Below, piece after piece: positions 49,500-60,922 of a stretch of 64,000 nt of DNA. The notes below the pieces were generated by a model. It saw nothing but the letters and a program-made list of their open reading frames with translations. It had not been told where the DNA came from and searched no databases. Position 1 is the stretch's first letter; the number at the start of each line of letters is the position of its first letter. A program made the position numbers and the translations under genes. Source of the DNA: Sphingobium sp. B2D3C (GTDB taxonomy: Bacteria; Pseudomonadota; Alphaproteobacteria; Sphingomonadales; Sphingomonadaceae); NCBI RefSeq assembly GCF_025961835.1, contig NZ_JAOQOK010000001.1, positions 2,232,001-2,296,000 of the forward strand, given 5' to 3'.

Positions 49500-49948
49500 T
49501 CGCAATCCTCGTCGATGCCGATGCCTGCCCGGTGAAGGAAGAAATCTACCGGGTGGCATTTCGGCATGAGACGCCGGTCAGGATCGTCAGCAACCAGCGC
49601 ATCCGCATCCCCGATCATCCGCTGGTCGAGCGGGTGGTCGTGTCCGACGCCTTCGACGCGGCCGACGACTGGATCGCCGAGCAGGCTGGCCCGACGACGA
49701 TCTGCATCACTGCGGACATTTTGCTCGCCGATCGCTGCCTGAAAGCCGGCGCGAGCGTGATCGCCCCGACCGGCAAGCCCTTCACCACCGCCTCCATCGG
49801 CAGCGCCATCGCGACCCGCGCCATCATGGCCGATCTGCGCGCCGGCGGCGACATCATCGGCGGCCCCGCGCCATTCAGCAAGGCGGACCGCTCACGCTTT
49901 CTTTCGGCGCTGGATGAGACGATCGTGCGGCTGAAGCGGTCGCGCTGA
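49496..49948 (+). CDS. YaiI/YqxD family protein (DUF188)
   Basis: A 150-aa protein with the family's N-terminal [18 protein letters not shown] and later [21 protein letters not shown] and [18 protein letters not shown]. The fold is PIN-like, with conserved Asp residues, but the function is unknown. It is coupled to the helicase by an ATGA overlap. Confidence 0.92.
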   Translation: MIAILVDADACPVKEEIYRVAFRHETPVRIVSNQRIRIPDHPLVERVVVSDAFDAADDWIAEQAGPTTICITADILLADRCLKAGASVIAPTGKPFTTASIGSAIATRAIMADLRAGGDIIGGPAPFSKADRSRFLSALDETIVRLKRSR

Positions 49949-49968
49949 GGGCTAGGGTCCGCGTTACG

Positions 49969-51045
49969 TCACTTCCGCTTGGGCAGCGGCGGCAGAGCCT
50001 TGGCTTCCTCCAGCACGCTCGTGTCGATCAGCGTCGCGAGTTGCGCGCGGGTGCGCGGCGTGCGCTTGTCCTGCTTGGCGAGCCAGGCTTCCTCTTCTTC
50101 GAGCACGTCCAGCAGGTCGCCGGTCCAGTCCGCCAGCCAATTGTGGTGGGACCAGCTCTGCTTGACCAGCTCCAGCGGATAGCCGCTGTTCTGCGCCACC
50201 AGCTCCTGCGCCCGTGTGGGATCGCGGCGGACCTCCTGCGTGGCATCGATGATCGCGCGGACCATCACAACGATGTTCCGCCGCATCTCCGGATTGGCCA
50301 GCGCACCGGCGGTGGTGTTGAGATTGAACAGCTCACGATAGACGCCCTTGCCGCTGAACTCGATGGCATCATCGCCGATGGCCTGCGCGGCGCGTTCGAC
50401 TTCCGGCTCCCAGATCGCCACGGCATCGACCTTCCGGTCGGCCAGCGCCTGAGGCATGTCCGGCAGCTTCATGCCGACCATGGTGACATCGTCGCTGGAA
50501 AGGCCGACGGTTTTCAGCATCTTCTGGGTGAAGAATCCGGATGAAGTGACGGAAATGGTCGCAATCCGCTTGCCCTTGAGGTCAGCCAGCGAATTGATGC
50601 CGGCGGACTTGCGCGCGACGATGCGGTACAGTCCTTCGGTCACGGTCATGACGATCCGCATGTCCGGGTTGCGCAGCGAATAGCGCAGCGCCTGCGTCTC
50701 CGCATTGGTCGCGATGTCGGCCGGCGCGCTGCTGTCATCTGGCGTCGCACCGGGCTCGCCGACAAGATTGGCGACGCTCCCGCGTCCGATGGTGACGGGA
50801 GCGGGATAATAGGATTCAGCGGCGATGAAGAGCGGCGCGAACTCGAACACGGTGAGATTGCCGAACGCGCGGATCGGGCCAGCCTGCGCCACAGTTGCAG
50901 AGGTTGCCGACGCCGAGGCCACGGGCGTATCCGTCTGGGTGCAAGCCGAGGTGCCGGCAAGCAGAAGTGAGAGACCGGCCAACAGGACGCCGCGCCCACG
51001 CCGACGCGCATGGCCATGGCTCATCGCCCGATTGAATGCCGACAT
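49969..51045 (-). CDS. Orphan NMT1-like ABC substrate-binding lipoprotein
   Basis: A 358-aa protein starting at 51045 because GGGAGAAGAGG lies immediately upstream. The N-terminus has a hydrophobic stretch ending LLLAGTSAC, a probable lipobox. INSLADLKGKRIATISVTSS, DVTMVGMKLPDMPQAL and AVAIWEPEVE match the NMT1/SsuA/TauA binding proteins. There is no permease or ATPase next to it. Confidence 0.87.
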   Translation of the reverse strand: MSAFNRAMSHGHARRRGRGVLLAGLSLLLAGTSACTQTDTPVASASATSATVAQAGPIRAFGNLTVFEFAPLFIAAESYYPAPVTIGRGSVANLVGEPGATPDDSSAPADIATNAETQALRYSLRNPDMRIVMTVTEGLYRIVARKSAGINSLADLKGKRIATISVTSSGFFTQKMLKTVGLSSDDVTMVGMKLPDMPQALADRKVDAVAIWEPEVERAAQAIGDDAIEFSGKGVYRELFNLNTTAGALANPEMRRNIVVMVRAIIDATQEVRRDPTRAQELVAQNSGYPLELVKQSWSHHNWLADWTGDLLDVLEEEEAWLAKQDKRTPRTRAQLATLIDTSVLEEAKALPPLPKRK

Positions 51046-51268
51046 CCTCTTCTCCCTCACATCGCTTTTGACGGCAGGAGGCTAGCGAGCCGCAAGGCCG
51101 CCAACAATGCCCGGAACGGCATTGATCCTTGCCTGGGGTGGCGGGGGTTGGGGTTTGCTGGTTACAGGACAAGAGTGGTCAGTACAGACGAGACGCCGTT
51201 GCGGGCATTTGAAGGATCCGTAAACTCGGGGGCATCTGGCGTGGACGGGCAGAGATGGGGAGGCCTGG

Positions 51269-51646
51269 GTGAAAGTGTGCATACGCATTATCCTCCCAAT
51301 CATCGCCTTAGGCGCGCTGGCCGTATATTGCTTACTCCCGCACCCGACTCATGATCAGGCGCAACTGAAATCAATCGCAGCCGATTCTCGACATCTGATG
51401 GGGGCCTATCCGCTTCGTGCTTCAGAGCGTTCCGTCGACATCCCACAAGATAAGTGGCCACCTGCAATCGCAAGGCTGAAGCCCTATTCGGTCACAGTCT
51501 ACCCAGGGATGGTGGATATCGCGACAACGCCATCTTTCGATGGTGGCTGGGGCTATGGTTTCGCTTTAGACATGAAGGACCTGACGATGCTCTTAGGGTG
51601 CTGGTCGGAACTGGGACACGGCGTGTATTGGCACACCCCCTGCTGA
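51269..51646 (+). CDS. Hypothetical protein with N-terminal membrane anchor
   Basis: A 125-aa protein starting at a GTG with GGGGAGG five bases upstream. One hydrophobic helix (IRIILPIIALGALAVYCLL) is followed by DKWPPAIARLKPYSVTVYPG and FDGGWGYGF. I recognise no named family. It lies in a stretch with visibly lower GC than its surroundings. Confidence 0.55.
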   Translation: MKVCIRIILPIIALGALAVYCLLPHPTHDQAQLKSIAADSRHLMGAYPLRASERSVDIPQDKWPPAIARLKPYSVTVYPGMVDIATTPSFDGGWGYGFALDMKDLTMLLGCWSELGHGVYWHTPC

Positions 51647-51962
51647 TGCCGACTCACCAAGCCAAGCTTTTCGTTCGCCGACCTCTTGTTAACGCTCCAA
51701 AGCGGTCATGGCACGCACCCGACCGTTGGGTTTACAAGCGGCCTGTCCAGACACGACGACATAGCTGCCTCTCGACGATCACTCTTCTAAGCTCGATTTC
51801 CTCAGCCAGTTTATTCGTCTCCTTCTCTTCCGATCGAGAGAGACAATGGAACCGGGTCGCCGTCGCTCTCAGCGGCGATAGCGTCAGCGAAACCTAGCCT
51901 TTACCAGAAAGTTCAGCTGCCCAACCAAAGCATAGGCGGGCAGCCGACTAAGAAAACGTCGA
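51647..51962. other. AT-richer intergenic stretch
   Basis: About 316 bp with no supportable gene; frames here are short or lack ribosome sites. No repeat, tRNA or integrase was recognised. Confidence 0.5.
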
Positions 51963-52361
51963 TCACTGGGGGAAATGGATCCCGCACAGCTTATTTCCAT
52001 CTGGATCGCGGAAATAGGCGAGTTCAATCGTGCCCAGAGACGCCGTATTGCGGGGACCGGGGGGTGCCTCAATCGATGTGGCGCCATTTGCAACGGCGAC
52101 ATCGTGAAACTGTTTTACCTGCTCTGGCGAACTGCATGAAAAGGCAACGGTGCCGCCGTTCGCGACGGTCGCAGGTTCGTCGTTGATTGGCTGCGTAACA
52201 ATGAAATTGGTACCATTCCCGTTGTTGTAGATCAGGCGCTTATGGCCGCTGTCGGCCACGTTAACGGTCGCTTCCCCAACCCCCAGCGTGCCAAGTACGG
52301 TATCATAAAAGCGCTTTGCCCGCTCAATGTCGTTCGATCCCACCATCGTGTGAAAAAGCAT
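51963..52361 (-). CDS. VOC/glyoxalase superfamily protein
   Basis: The 132-aa protein starts at MLFHTMVGSNDIERAKRFYD, with GGAGAAG upstream. The pattern LIYNNGNGTNFIVTQP and the C-terminal IELAYFRDPDGNKLCGIHFP are typical of bleomycin-resistance/glyoxalase-like proteins. The substrate is unknown. Confidence 0.9.
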   Translation of the reverse strand: MLFHTMVGSNDIERAKRFYDTVLGTLGVGEATVNVADSGHKRLIYNNGNGTNFIVTQPINDEPATVANGGTVAFSCSSPEQVKQFHDVAVANGATSIEAPPGPRNTASLGTIELAYFRDPDGNKLCGIHFPQ

Positions 52362-52597
52362 GCTTCTTCTCCGTATTAAGCTACGTCGTGATTGAGCGCA
52401 GCCCTGCGGTCCGACCATAGCAGACACGGACGCTCGGTCACGCTCGGATCATCCTCGCCGGCAGTGATCTTTGACACGGCAACGCTCTCTTAGTTCAAAC
52501 AAGCGAATGGCCGCTTCCCAAGACAAAGCGGCCATTCAGGTATGCGAGCCCCACATTTCTAAACGGACACTCACTCAGTTCGGGCTTGCTAACCCAA

Positions 52598-54219
<1,622 letters not shown>

Positions 54220-54223
<4 letters not shown>

Positions 54224-55305
54224 GTCGATTTCCTTGGATCGAAGGCATCCCGCGCCGCTTCGCCGATGAAGATGAGCAGCGAGAGCATGGTGGCCATGAC
54301 GGCGAACCCCGCGATGCCGAGCCACGGTGCATAGAGATTGTTCTTCGCCTGGTTGAGCAGTTCGCCAATGGAGGGCGATCCGCGCGGCATGCCGAAGCCG
54401 AGAAAATCCAGCGCCGTGAGGATCGTGATCGACGAGGAGACGATGAACGGCAGGAACGTAATGGTCGCCACCATCGCATTGGGCAGGATGTGCCGGAACA
54501 TGATCGTGCGGTTGCCAAGGCCAAGCGCCCGGGCGGCGCGGACATAATCGAGATTGCGCGCGCGCAGGAACTCGGCGCGCACGACGTGCACCAGGGTCAT
54601 CCAGCTCACCAGCAGCAGCACGCCGAGCAGCGTGAAGAAGCTGGGCGTGAGGAAGCTGGCCATGATGATGAGCAGGTAGAGCATCGGCAGGCTCTGCACG
54701 ATCTCGATGCAGCGCTGGAAAATGAGGTCGGTCCACCCGCCGAAATAGCCCTGTATGGCGCCGGCGGTGATGCCGATGATGGAGCTGAAAAAGGTGAGCA
54801 GCAGGCCGAAGGTCACCGAGAGGCGGAAGCCGTAGATGATGCGCGCCAGCACATCGCGCGCTTGGTCGTCTGTGCCCAGCCAATGGCGTGCGGACGGCGG
54901 CGACGGCGCGGTGACGGGGATATCGTAATCGATCGTCCGGTAGCTGTAGGGGATGATCGGCCAGATCGCCCAGCCGTCGCCCTCAGCGATCATCGCCCGC
55001 ACGGCGGGGTCCTGATAATTGGCCTCCGTCTCGAACACGCCGCCGAACGTGGTCTCCGGATAGGCGCGCAGAACGGGCGCATAGATCTCGCCACGATAGC
55101 TCAGCAAGATGGGCTTATCATTGGCGATCAGCTCGGCGCACAGCGTCACCACATAGAGCGCAAGGAATATCCACAGGCTCCAATAGCCGCGCTTGTTGGC
55201 CTTGAAATTGGCCCAGCGCCGGCGCGTGAGCGGGCTCATCCGGCTGATCGGGCGCACAGGCCGGGGATGAACGGCCGGGGCTGCGACGGGCGTTTCGGCG
55301 TTCAT
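54220..55305 (-). CDS. yejE: Peptide ABC importer permease YejE
   Basis: The 361-aa membrane protein has the OppC-type layout: an N-terminal helix (YWSLWIFLALYVVTL), a large periplasmic loop and then transmembrane helices around the EAA-type loop VRAARALGLGNRTIMFRHIL. GTDDQARDVLARIIYG is typical of this family. It overlaps its neighbours at both ends. Confidence 0.95.
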
Positions 55306-56384
55306 CAGACGTCCCGCCTTTCGAAATCGATGCGGGGGTCGACCAGCACATAAGTGACATCGCCGAGTAGATTGGTCAGCAGCCCGAGCAGCGAGAAGAT
55401 GAACAGCGAGCCAAGCATGACCGGATAATCCCGGTTGATCGTCGCCTCGAAACCCAGCAGCCCAAGGCCATCCAGCGAGAAGATCACCTCGATCAGCAGC
55501 GAGGAGGTGAACAGCACGCTGACGAAGGCGGCCGGAAAGCCGGCGATGACGATGAGCATCGCGTTGCGAAAGACATGGCCATAGAGCACGCCGTTCTCGG
55601 AGAGGCCCTTGGCCCGCGCCGTCGTCACATATTGCTTGCCCACTTCATCGAGGATCGAATTTTTGGTGAGCATGGTCAGGTTGGCGAAGGCGCCGATGAC
55701 CATCGCGGCGACCGGCAGGGTGATGTGCCAGAGATAATCGAGCACCTTGCCGATGAGCGAGAGCTCCTCCCAATTGTCCGAGACAAGGCCCCGCGCCGGG
55801 AAGATGCTCCAGAACGTGCCGCCAGCGAACAGCACGACCAGCAGCACCGCGAACAGGAAGCCGGGAATGGCATAGCCGATGGTGACGAAGAAGCTCGACC
55901 AGGCATCGAACGCGGTGCCCGCGCGCACGGCCTTGCGGATGCCGAGCGGAATGGCAACGAGATAGGTGATGAGCGTGGTCCAGAGGCCCAGCGAGATCGA
56001 AACTGGCAGTTTCTCGATGATCAGATCGATCACCGGCTGGTCCTTGTAATAGCTGTTGCCGAACTCGAACCGCGCAAAATCGCCGAGCATCTTGAAGTAG
56101 CGATAGAGCACCGGCTTGTCGAAACCGTAGAGCTTCTCAAGCTCCTTCACCATCGCCGGGTCCAACTCGCCGGTGGGCATGATGCCGCTGCTCGCGCCGG
56201 TATCCACACTGCCGCCGATGGTAGCCGTCGCGTCCATCGCGGTGCCGGCGAACCGCGCCTGGATCTGGTCGATCGGGCCGCCGGGCACGAACTGGATGAT
56301 GATGAAGGTTATCGTGACGATGCCGATCAGCGTCGGCACCATCAGCAGAAGCCGCCGGGCGACATAGGACCAGAGTGCCGTCAT
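55305..56384 (-). CDS. yejB: Peptide ABC importer permease YejB
   Basis: The 359-aa OppB-type permease begins [20 protein letters not shown] and has [14 protein letters not shown], the EAA-type loop [20 protein letters not shown] and several membrane helices. It pairs with YejE. The stop overlaps the yejE start by one base. Confidence 0.95.
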   Translation of the reverse strand: MTALWSYVARRLLLMVPTLIGIVTITFIIIQFVPGGPIDQIQARFAGTAMDATATIGGSVDTGASSGIMPTGELDPAMVKELEKLYGFDKPVLYRYFKMLGDFARFEFGNSYYKDQPVIDLIIEKLPVSISLGLWTTLITYLVAIPLGIRKAVRAGTAFDAWSSFFVTIGYAIPGFLFAVLLVVLFAGGTFWSIFPARGLVSDNWEELSLIGKVLDYLWHITLPVAAMVIGAFANLTMLTKNSILDEVGKQYVTTARAKGLSENGVLYGHVFRNAMLIVIAGFPAAFVSVLFTSSLLIEVIFSLDGLGLLGFEATINRDYPVMLGSLFIFSLLGLLTNLLGDVTYVLVDPRIDFERRDV

Positions 56385-58351
56385 GAGGACTGTCCTTGTG
56401 CGTGCCCGGCCGTCTTGCCGGGGTCACTCCACCACGTATCCAGCGTCATGATCGGGAAATTATAGGCGGGCTGCTTTTTCGGCATGCCGAACCGGTCCCA
56501 ATAGGTGATCGGCATCTGCCCCACCGGCGCCGGGTAATCATGCTGGAAGGGAATGGCGTAGAAATTCCACAGCAGGATGCGATCGAGCGCCCGCATCGCG
56601 CCGACCACGGTCTCGCGATCCGTTGCGGTGATCATCTGCGCGAGCATCTTGTCGACGGCCGGATTCTTGACGCCCGGATAGTTCAGCGATTGCGGCTGAT
56701 CCGCGGCGTGCGAGCCCCAGATCAATGTCTGGCCGATGCTCGGCGTCTCATGGCCGGGAAACATCGGGATGTTAAGCAGCAGATCATAATCATAATGCCG
56801 CAGCCGATGCCGGAATTGCGCGCTGTCGAACGAGCGGAAACTGATGGCGATGCCAAGCTGCCGCGCATTCTCGACAAAGAGCGAAACCTGCCGGTCCATC
56901 AGCGGGGAATAGCTGATCAGCTCGAGCGCCATGGGGCGACCGGTTGTCTTGTCGATCAGCCGGCCGTCCTGATAGCGATAGCCCGCCGCCCGCAGGATCC
57001 GCACCGCCTCGATGAGATTGGCCCGGCGATTGCGCCAGTTCCCGCCAACCGGCAGGTCCGGCGCCTTGGTGAACACCTCGCCCGGCACCTCGTCCCGCAC
57101 GGATTGGAGCAGCTCCAGCTCCCGCCCCTGGGGCAGTCCTTCGGCCGCGAACTCGCTGTTGGTGTAGAAGCTGTGCAGGCGGCCATGATGCCCGGCGAGC
57201 AGGGTCCGCCGCACCCACTCGAAATCATAGGCCAGCATCAGCGCGCGCCGCAATTGGCGATCTGCCAGCGCGGGGCGCCGCGTGTTCATGACGATGCCCA
57301 GATAGAAGGATGGGCTGCGGTAATCGATGACCTGTCGCTTGATCTGGCCCGCGCGGAAGGCCGGCAATTGCTTCTCGCTCGCCCAGCGCACTGCGCTCGT
57401 TTCCTGTCGGAAGTCGACATTGCCGGCGAGAAAGGCCTCATAGGCCACCGTCTGGTCCCGGTAATAATCGTGCCGGATGATGTCGAAGTTGTAGCGGCCC
57501 TTGTTGACCGCCAGATCCTTGGCCCAATAATCCTTCACGCGCTCATATTCGATCCAGCGCCCCTGGCTGAAGCGGCCGACCTTATAGGGGCCGCTGCCCA
57601 AGGGGCGGTCGAGCGAGGCGGCGTTGAGCGCGTGCTTCGCGTAATAATGGCGGGGGAGCAGCCACATATCCATCACCACCGTCGGCAGTGTGGGATTGTT
57701 GGGCTGGGTGAAATAGACGCGCACCGTGTGCGGCCCACGCTTTTCCGCACGCGTCACGGCCTGTTCAAGGCGCTTGAGAGAGGGCGTCACCAGGCCCTTG
57801 GCCTGATCGATGGTGAAGATGATGTCCTCGGGCGTGATCGGCACGCCATCATGCCAGCGCGCGCGGGGATCGAGATGGAAATCCATCCATGAAATATCTT
57901 TGGGATAGGTGATCGACTCAGCGACCAGCGCGTAGCGCATCGCCGGCTCGTCCGAACTGCGCCGCATCAGCGGCTCATAGACCTGCATCATGCCGATTGG
58001 CGGGGTGCCAAGCAGGGCCATGAGATTGAGACTGTCGAAGCCGCCAATATAGGCCACCCGCAGCGTGCCGCCCTTGGGCGCCTTGGGATCGGCATAGTCG
58101 AAATGCTTGAAGCCGGGGCCGTATTTGGGGGTGCCGAACACCGCATAGGCGTGACTGGAGATCAGCTCATTGCCGCCCGGCACGGCCTGAACGCTGGCGG
58201 AACTGATCGTCAGCAGCAGCGGAAGGCAGAGTAGCGCCAGCAGGAGTTGCCGAAGCACCCCGAGGCGCTGCCTCACCGGCCCGGCAGATGGTGGCGGGCC
58301 GCCATCATCCAGGCCATGGTCATTCGGGCCGTCCGCAGCATCTCCAGCCAT
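56381..58351 (-). CDS. yejA: Peptide-binding protein of YejABEF importer
   Basis: The 656-aa extracellular solute-binding protein (SBP_bac_5) has [36 protein letters not shown] and [18 protein letters not shown]. The start is placed at 58351 with GGGAG just upstream, giving an unusually long N-terminal region before the hydrophobic signal [16 protein letters not shown]. In E. coli the Yej system takes up microcin C and other peptides. Confidence 0.92.
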   Translation of the reverse strand: MAGDAADGPNDHGLDDGGPPPSAGPVRQRLGVLRQLLLALLCLPLLLTISSASVQAVPGGNELISSHAYAVFGTPKYGPGFKHFDYADPKAPKGGTLRVAYIGGFDSLNLMALLGTPPIGMMQVYEPLMRRSSDEPAMRYALVAESITYPKDISWMDFHLDPRARWHDGVPITPEDIIFTIDQAKGLVTPSLKRLEQAVTRAEKRGPHTVRVYFTQPNNPTLPTVVMDMWLLPRHYYAKHALNAASLDRPLGSGPYKVGRFSQGRWIEYERVKDYWAKDLAVNKGRYNFDIIRHDYYRDQTVAYEAFLAGNVDFRQETSAVRWASEKQLPAFRAGQIKRQVIDYRSPSFYLGIVMNTRRPALADRQLRRALMLAYDFEWVRRTLLAGHHGRLHSFYTNSEFAAEGLPQGRELELLQSVRDEVPGEVFTKAPDLPVGGNWRNRRANLIEAVRILRAAGYRYQDGRLIDKTTGRPMALELISYSPLMDRQVSLFVENARQLGIAISFRSFDSAQFRHRLRHYDYDLLLNIPMFPGHETPSIGQTLIWGSHAADQPQSLNYPGVKNPAVDKMLAQMITATDRETVVGAMRALDRILLWNFYAIPFQHDYPAPVGQMPITYWDRFGMPKKQPAYNFPIMTLDTWWSDPGKTAGHAQGQSS

Positions 58352-58454
58352 ACTCTCCCTTCCGAACCCCAGATGGAGTCCAGCAAACAAGTGATGCCCA
58401 TTCGATCTTGCGCCGAATGTCGCGTCACCCGCTCCATTGGTTCAATGTCTAACT

Positions 58455-58471
58455 TTAGTTGACCTAACTAA
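58455..58471. promoter_or_regulatory. Palindrome upstream of the yej operon
   Basis: TTAGTT-GACCT-AACTAA is a perfect inverted repeat in the divergent region between yejA and pfkB, about 105 bp from yejA. It is unlike the 18-40 kb operator. It could bind a regulator of either gene, but there is no further support. Confidence 0.35.
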
Positions 58472-58619
58472 CAATTCGAATCGAACTTATCTTGTCATAA
58501 TTCGGGCTGCCAGGCGCGTAAACGCCCTGCTCGTCATCGTGCCGCGCCTGCTCCGCCAATGCAACCAGCTGCCGCACAGCGCGGCACGGCTTTGATCGCC
58601 GCGCGCATCCTGCTAGCCC

Positions 58620-59555
58620 ATGCGCATGAAGAACATCGCCACGCTCACCCTCAATCCCACCATCGATGTGGCCTATGAGGTCGACAAGGTATTTGCCACG
58701 CACAAGATGCGGACGGCTGGCGAATATCATAATCCCGGCGGCGGCGGCATCAATGTCGCCCGCGTGTTCGTGCGGCTGGGCGGCAATGCGCGGGTGCATT
58801 ACCTGTCCGGCGGGGCGACGGGCGTAGCGCTCGATGGCTTGCTCGACCGGCATCAACTGGTGCGCGCGCAGATCCCCATCCAAGGCGAAACCCGCGTCGC
58901 GACCTCGGTGCTGGAGAAGGACAGCGGCAAGGAATATCGCTTCACGCCGCCGGGACCGGTGGTGGAGGACGCCGAATGGCGGCTGGCGCTCGACCAGCTC
59001 AGTCAGGTGGCGTGCGATTATTTCGTGGCCAGCGGATCGCTCCCGCCCGGGGTGCCGGAGGATTTCTACGGGCAGCTTGCCGCCGCGCTGGCGCCGCGCG
59101 GCATCGGCTTCGTGCTCGACAGTTCAGGCGCCGGTCTGCGCGGTGGCCTGAGCGACGAGCATGTGTTGCTGGTCAAGCCGAGCCAGGGCGAATTGCAGCA
59201 GCTCGTCGGGCGCGACCTGAAAGGCCCGGATGCCATTGCGGCGGCAGCGCAGGACATCGTACGATCGGGCCGCGCCCGCTATGTCGCGGTCACTCTAGGC
59301 CATGAAGGCGCGGTGCTGGCGACGGCAGAGAGCACCCTCTATCACCCCGCCATCCCCATCGACGCGAAAAGCGCGGTCGGCGCGGGGGACAGCTTCGTCG
59401 CCGCGATGGTCTATGCGCTGGCCAGCGACTGGCCGGTGGAAGATGCCTTCCGCTATGGCATTGCCGGTGGCACTGCGGCGGTGCTGACGCCGGGCACCGA
59501 CCTCGCCCGCCCGGCCGACATCGACCGCCTCTACGCGCAGATCAAAACCGGCTGA
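58620..59555 (+). CDS. pfkB: PfkB-family phosphofructokinase
   Basis: The 311-aa protein parallels E. coli Pfk-2: TLTLNPTIDVA at the start, NPGGGGINVARV, SGSLPPGVPEDF, ELLVKP-like LLVKPSQGEL and the ATP-site VGAGDSFVAAM with its catalytic Asp. It phosphorylates fructose-6-P or a related sugar phosphate. The 3' end overlaps the convergent phosphatase gene by 14 bp. Confidence 0.9.
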   Translation: MRMKNIATLTLNPTIDVAYEVDKVFATHKMRTAGEYHNPGGGGINVARVFVRLGGNARVHYLSGGATGVALDGLLDRHQLVRAQIPIQGETRVATSVLEKDSGKEYRFTPPGPVVEDAEWRLALDQLSQVACDYFVASGSLPPGVPEDFYGQLAAALAPRGIGFVLDSSGAGLRGGLSDEHVLLVKPSQGELQQLVGRDLKGPDAIAAAAQDIVRSGRARYVAVTLGHEGAVLATAESTLYHPAIPIDAKSAVGAGDSFVAAMVYALASDWPVEDAFRYGIAGGTAAVLTPGTDLARPADIDRLYAQIKTG

Positions 59556-60009
59556 CCAGCGCGCGCGCCGCCGCCTGCACGTCCCGCCAGGTCACACCGA
59601 ACCCGGCTTCATCGCCAAAATAGGGGTCGGCCACGGCCTGCCCTTCCCGCCCCGGCACCATGTCCAGCAACAGGCCGACATGAGCGCGATGCCCCGCGGG
59701 TGCAAGGCGCCGAATGTTGGCGAGATTGTCCCCATCCAGCGCAAAGATCATGTCGAAGCGCTGGAAATCCGCCGGGGCGATCTGCCGCGCGCGGTAGGTT
59801 GAGATGTCGATGCCATGGCGCAGCGCGGTGGCTTGGGCGCGCGGATCGGGCGGCCGCCCGACATGCCAGTCGCCCGTGCCTGCCGAGTCCGCCGTCACAT
59901 CGAGGCCCGCCAGCGACGCCTCGTGGCGGAAGGCCGCCTCGGCCAAAGGCGACCGGCAGATATTGCCGAGACAGACGAACAAAATGGCGGATGGGGTTGG
60001 CTTGAGCAT
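59542..60009 (-). CDS. Low-molecular-weight protein-tyrosine phosphatase
   Basis: The 155-aa protein has the phosphatase loop FVCLGNICRSPLAEA (CX5R-S) and the general-acid Asp in VADPYFGDE. This matches LMW-PTPs, which dephosphorylate Tyr-phosphorylated proteins such as exopolysaccharide kinases. The start is at MLKPTPS; an in-frame ATG at 60024 is possible. Confidence 0.92.
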   Translation of the reverse strand: MLKPTPSAILFVCLGNICRSPLAEAAFRHEASLAGLDVTADSAGTGDWHVGRPPDPRAQATALRHGIDISTYRARQIAPADFQRFDMIFALDGDNLANIRRLAPAGHRAHVGLLLDMVPGREGQAVADPYFGDEAGFGVTWRDVQAAARALVSRF

Positions 60010-60022
60010 GCGCCTCGCTATC

Positions 60023-60922
60023 ATGCGCGGACGACGAACGCGACCCGGCCGCGCTTCGGCCAGGCCGCGAGACAGGAACCCGCCCCCATGTGCGGGCGTT
60101 CGCAACGAGAGCCACGCCGAACCCAATCACGGCGGACCCAACCATGACGCAAACCATGACAGGGGATTCACCATTTCGCATCCGTCCGCATTCGATCTTC
60201 CAGCGCCCTCAATCGACACCCTCGACCATCTCAGCCTGTTTCTGGATTTGGACGGCACGCTCTTCGAGCTGATCGACCGTCCTGAAGAGGTAATCGCAGA
60301 CGAGCGTCTGCGTAGCCTGCTCACCCGGCTGTCGACGCGGCTCGACGGGCGTCTGGCCGTCGTGAGTGGGCGCTCCATCGCGCAGATCGACGCCATTCTC
60401 GGCCCTATCGCGCAGGATCTGGCGGTTTCCGGCAGCCATGGCAGCGAGCATCGCTGGCGCGGCGTCGCGGCGCATCCGGTGCGGCCCAAGGGACTGGACG
60501 AAGCCGCCGCGGACTTTCGCGCCTTCGCCGGCCGGCATGAGGGCGTGATCGTCGAGGACAAGAGCTATGGCGTCGCGCTGCATTTCCGCATGGCGCCGCA
60601 GATCGAGGCGGAAGCCACCGCCCTTGCCACCCGCCTCGCTGAAGACCTCGGTCTCCATTACCAGCCCGGCAAGATGATGACGGAACTGCGGATGCCCGGC
60701 GGCGACAAGGGCAAGGCCGTGCGTACCCTGATGAGCCGCGCGCCCATGGCAGGCACCTCGCCTTGGTTCCTTGGCGATGACGAGACAGACGAGGCCGCGT
60801 TTCTCGCCGCGCAGGCGCTTGGCGGCATCGGGGTGATCGTGGGCGATCGGCGGCCGACCGCAGCCCAATACAAGCTTGCCAATCCGCGCGCCGTACATGC
60901 CTGGCTGGAGGACCTGCTCTGA
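60023..60922 (+). CDS. otsB: Trehalose-6-phosphate phosphatase
   Basis: It dephosphorylates trehalose-6-P to trehalose. The HAD motifs are FLDLDGTLFEL, VVSGRSIAQID, PGGDKGKAVRTL and LGDDETDEAAF. The conserved protein begins near position 60200, but the nearest in-frame ATGs are at 60008 and 60023, giving a non-conserved 50-60-residue leader. An ATT at 60173 preceded by AGGGGA is an alternative start. It overlaps the GH15 gene by one base. Confidence 0.88.
   Translation: MRGRRTRPGRASARPRDRNPPPCAGVRNESHAEPNHGGPNHDANHDRGFTISHPSAFDLPAPSIDTLDHLSLFLDLDGTLFELIDRPEEVIADERLRSLLTRLSTRLDGRLAVVSGRSIAQIDAILGPIAQDLAVSGSHGSEHRWRGVAAHPVRPKGLDEAAADFRAFAGRHEGVIVEDKSYGVALHFRMAPQIEAEATALATRLAEDLGLHYQPGKMMTELRMPGGDKGKAVRTLMSRAPMAGTSPWFLGDDETDEAAFLAAQALGGIGVIVGDRRPTAAQYKLANPRAVHAWLEDLL

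Noticed and set aside
51454..51897. A 147-codon plus-strand frame overlapping the hypothetical membrane-protein gene
   Set aside because: No ribosome site, irregular composition and overlap with the better-supported 51269-51646 gene.
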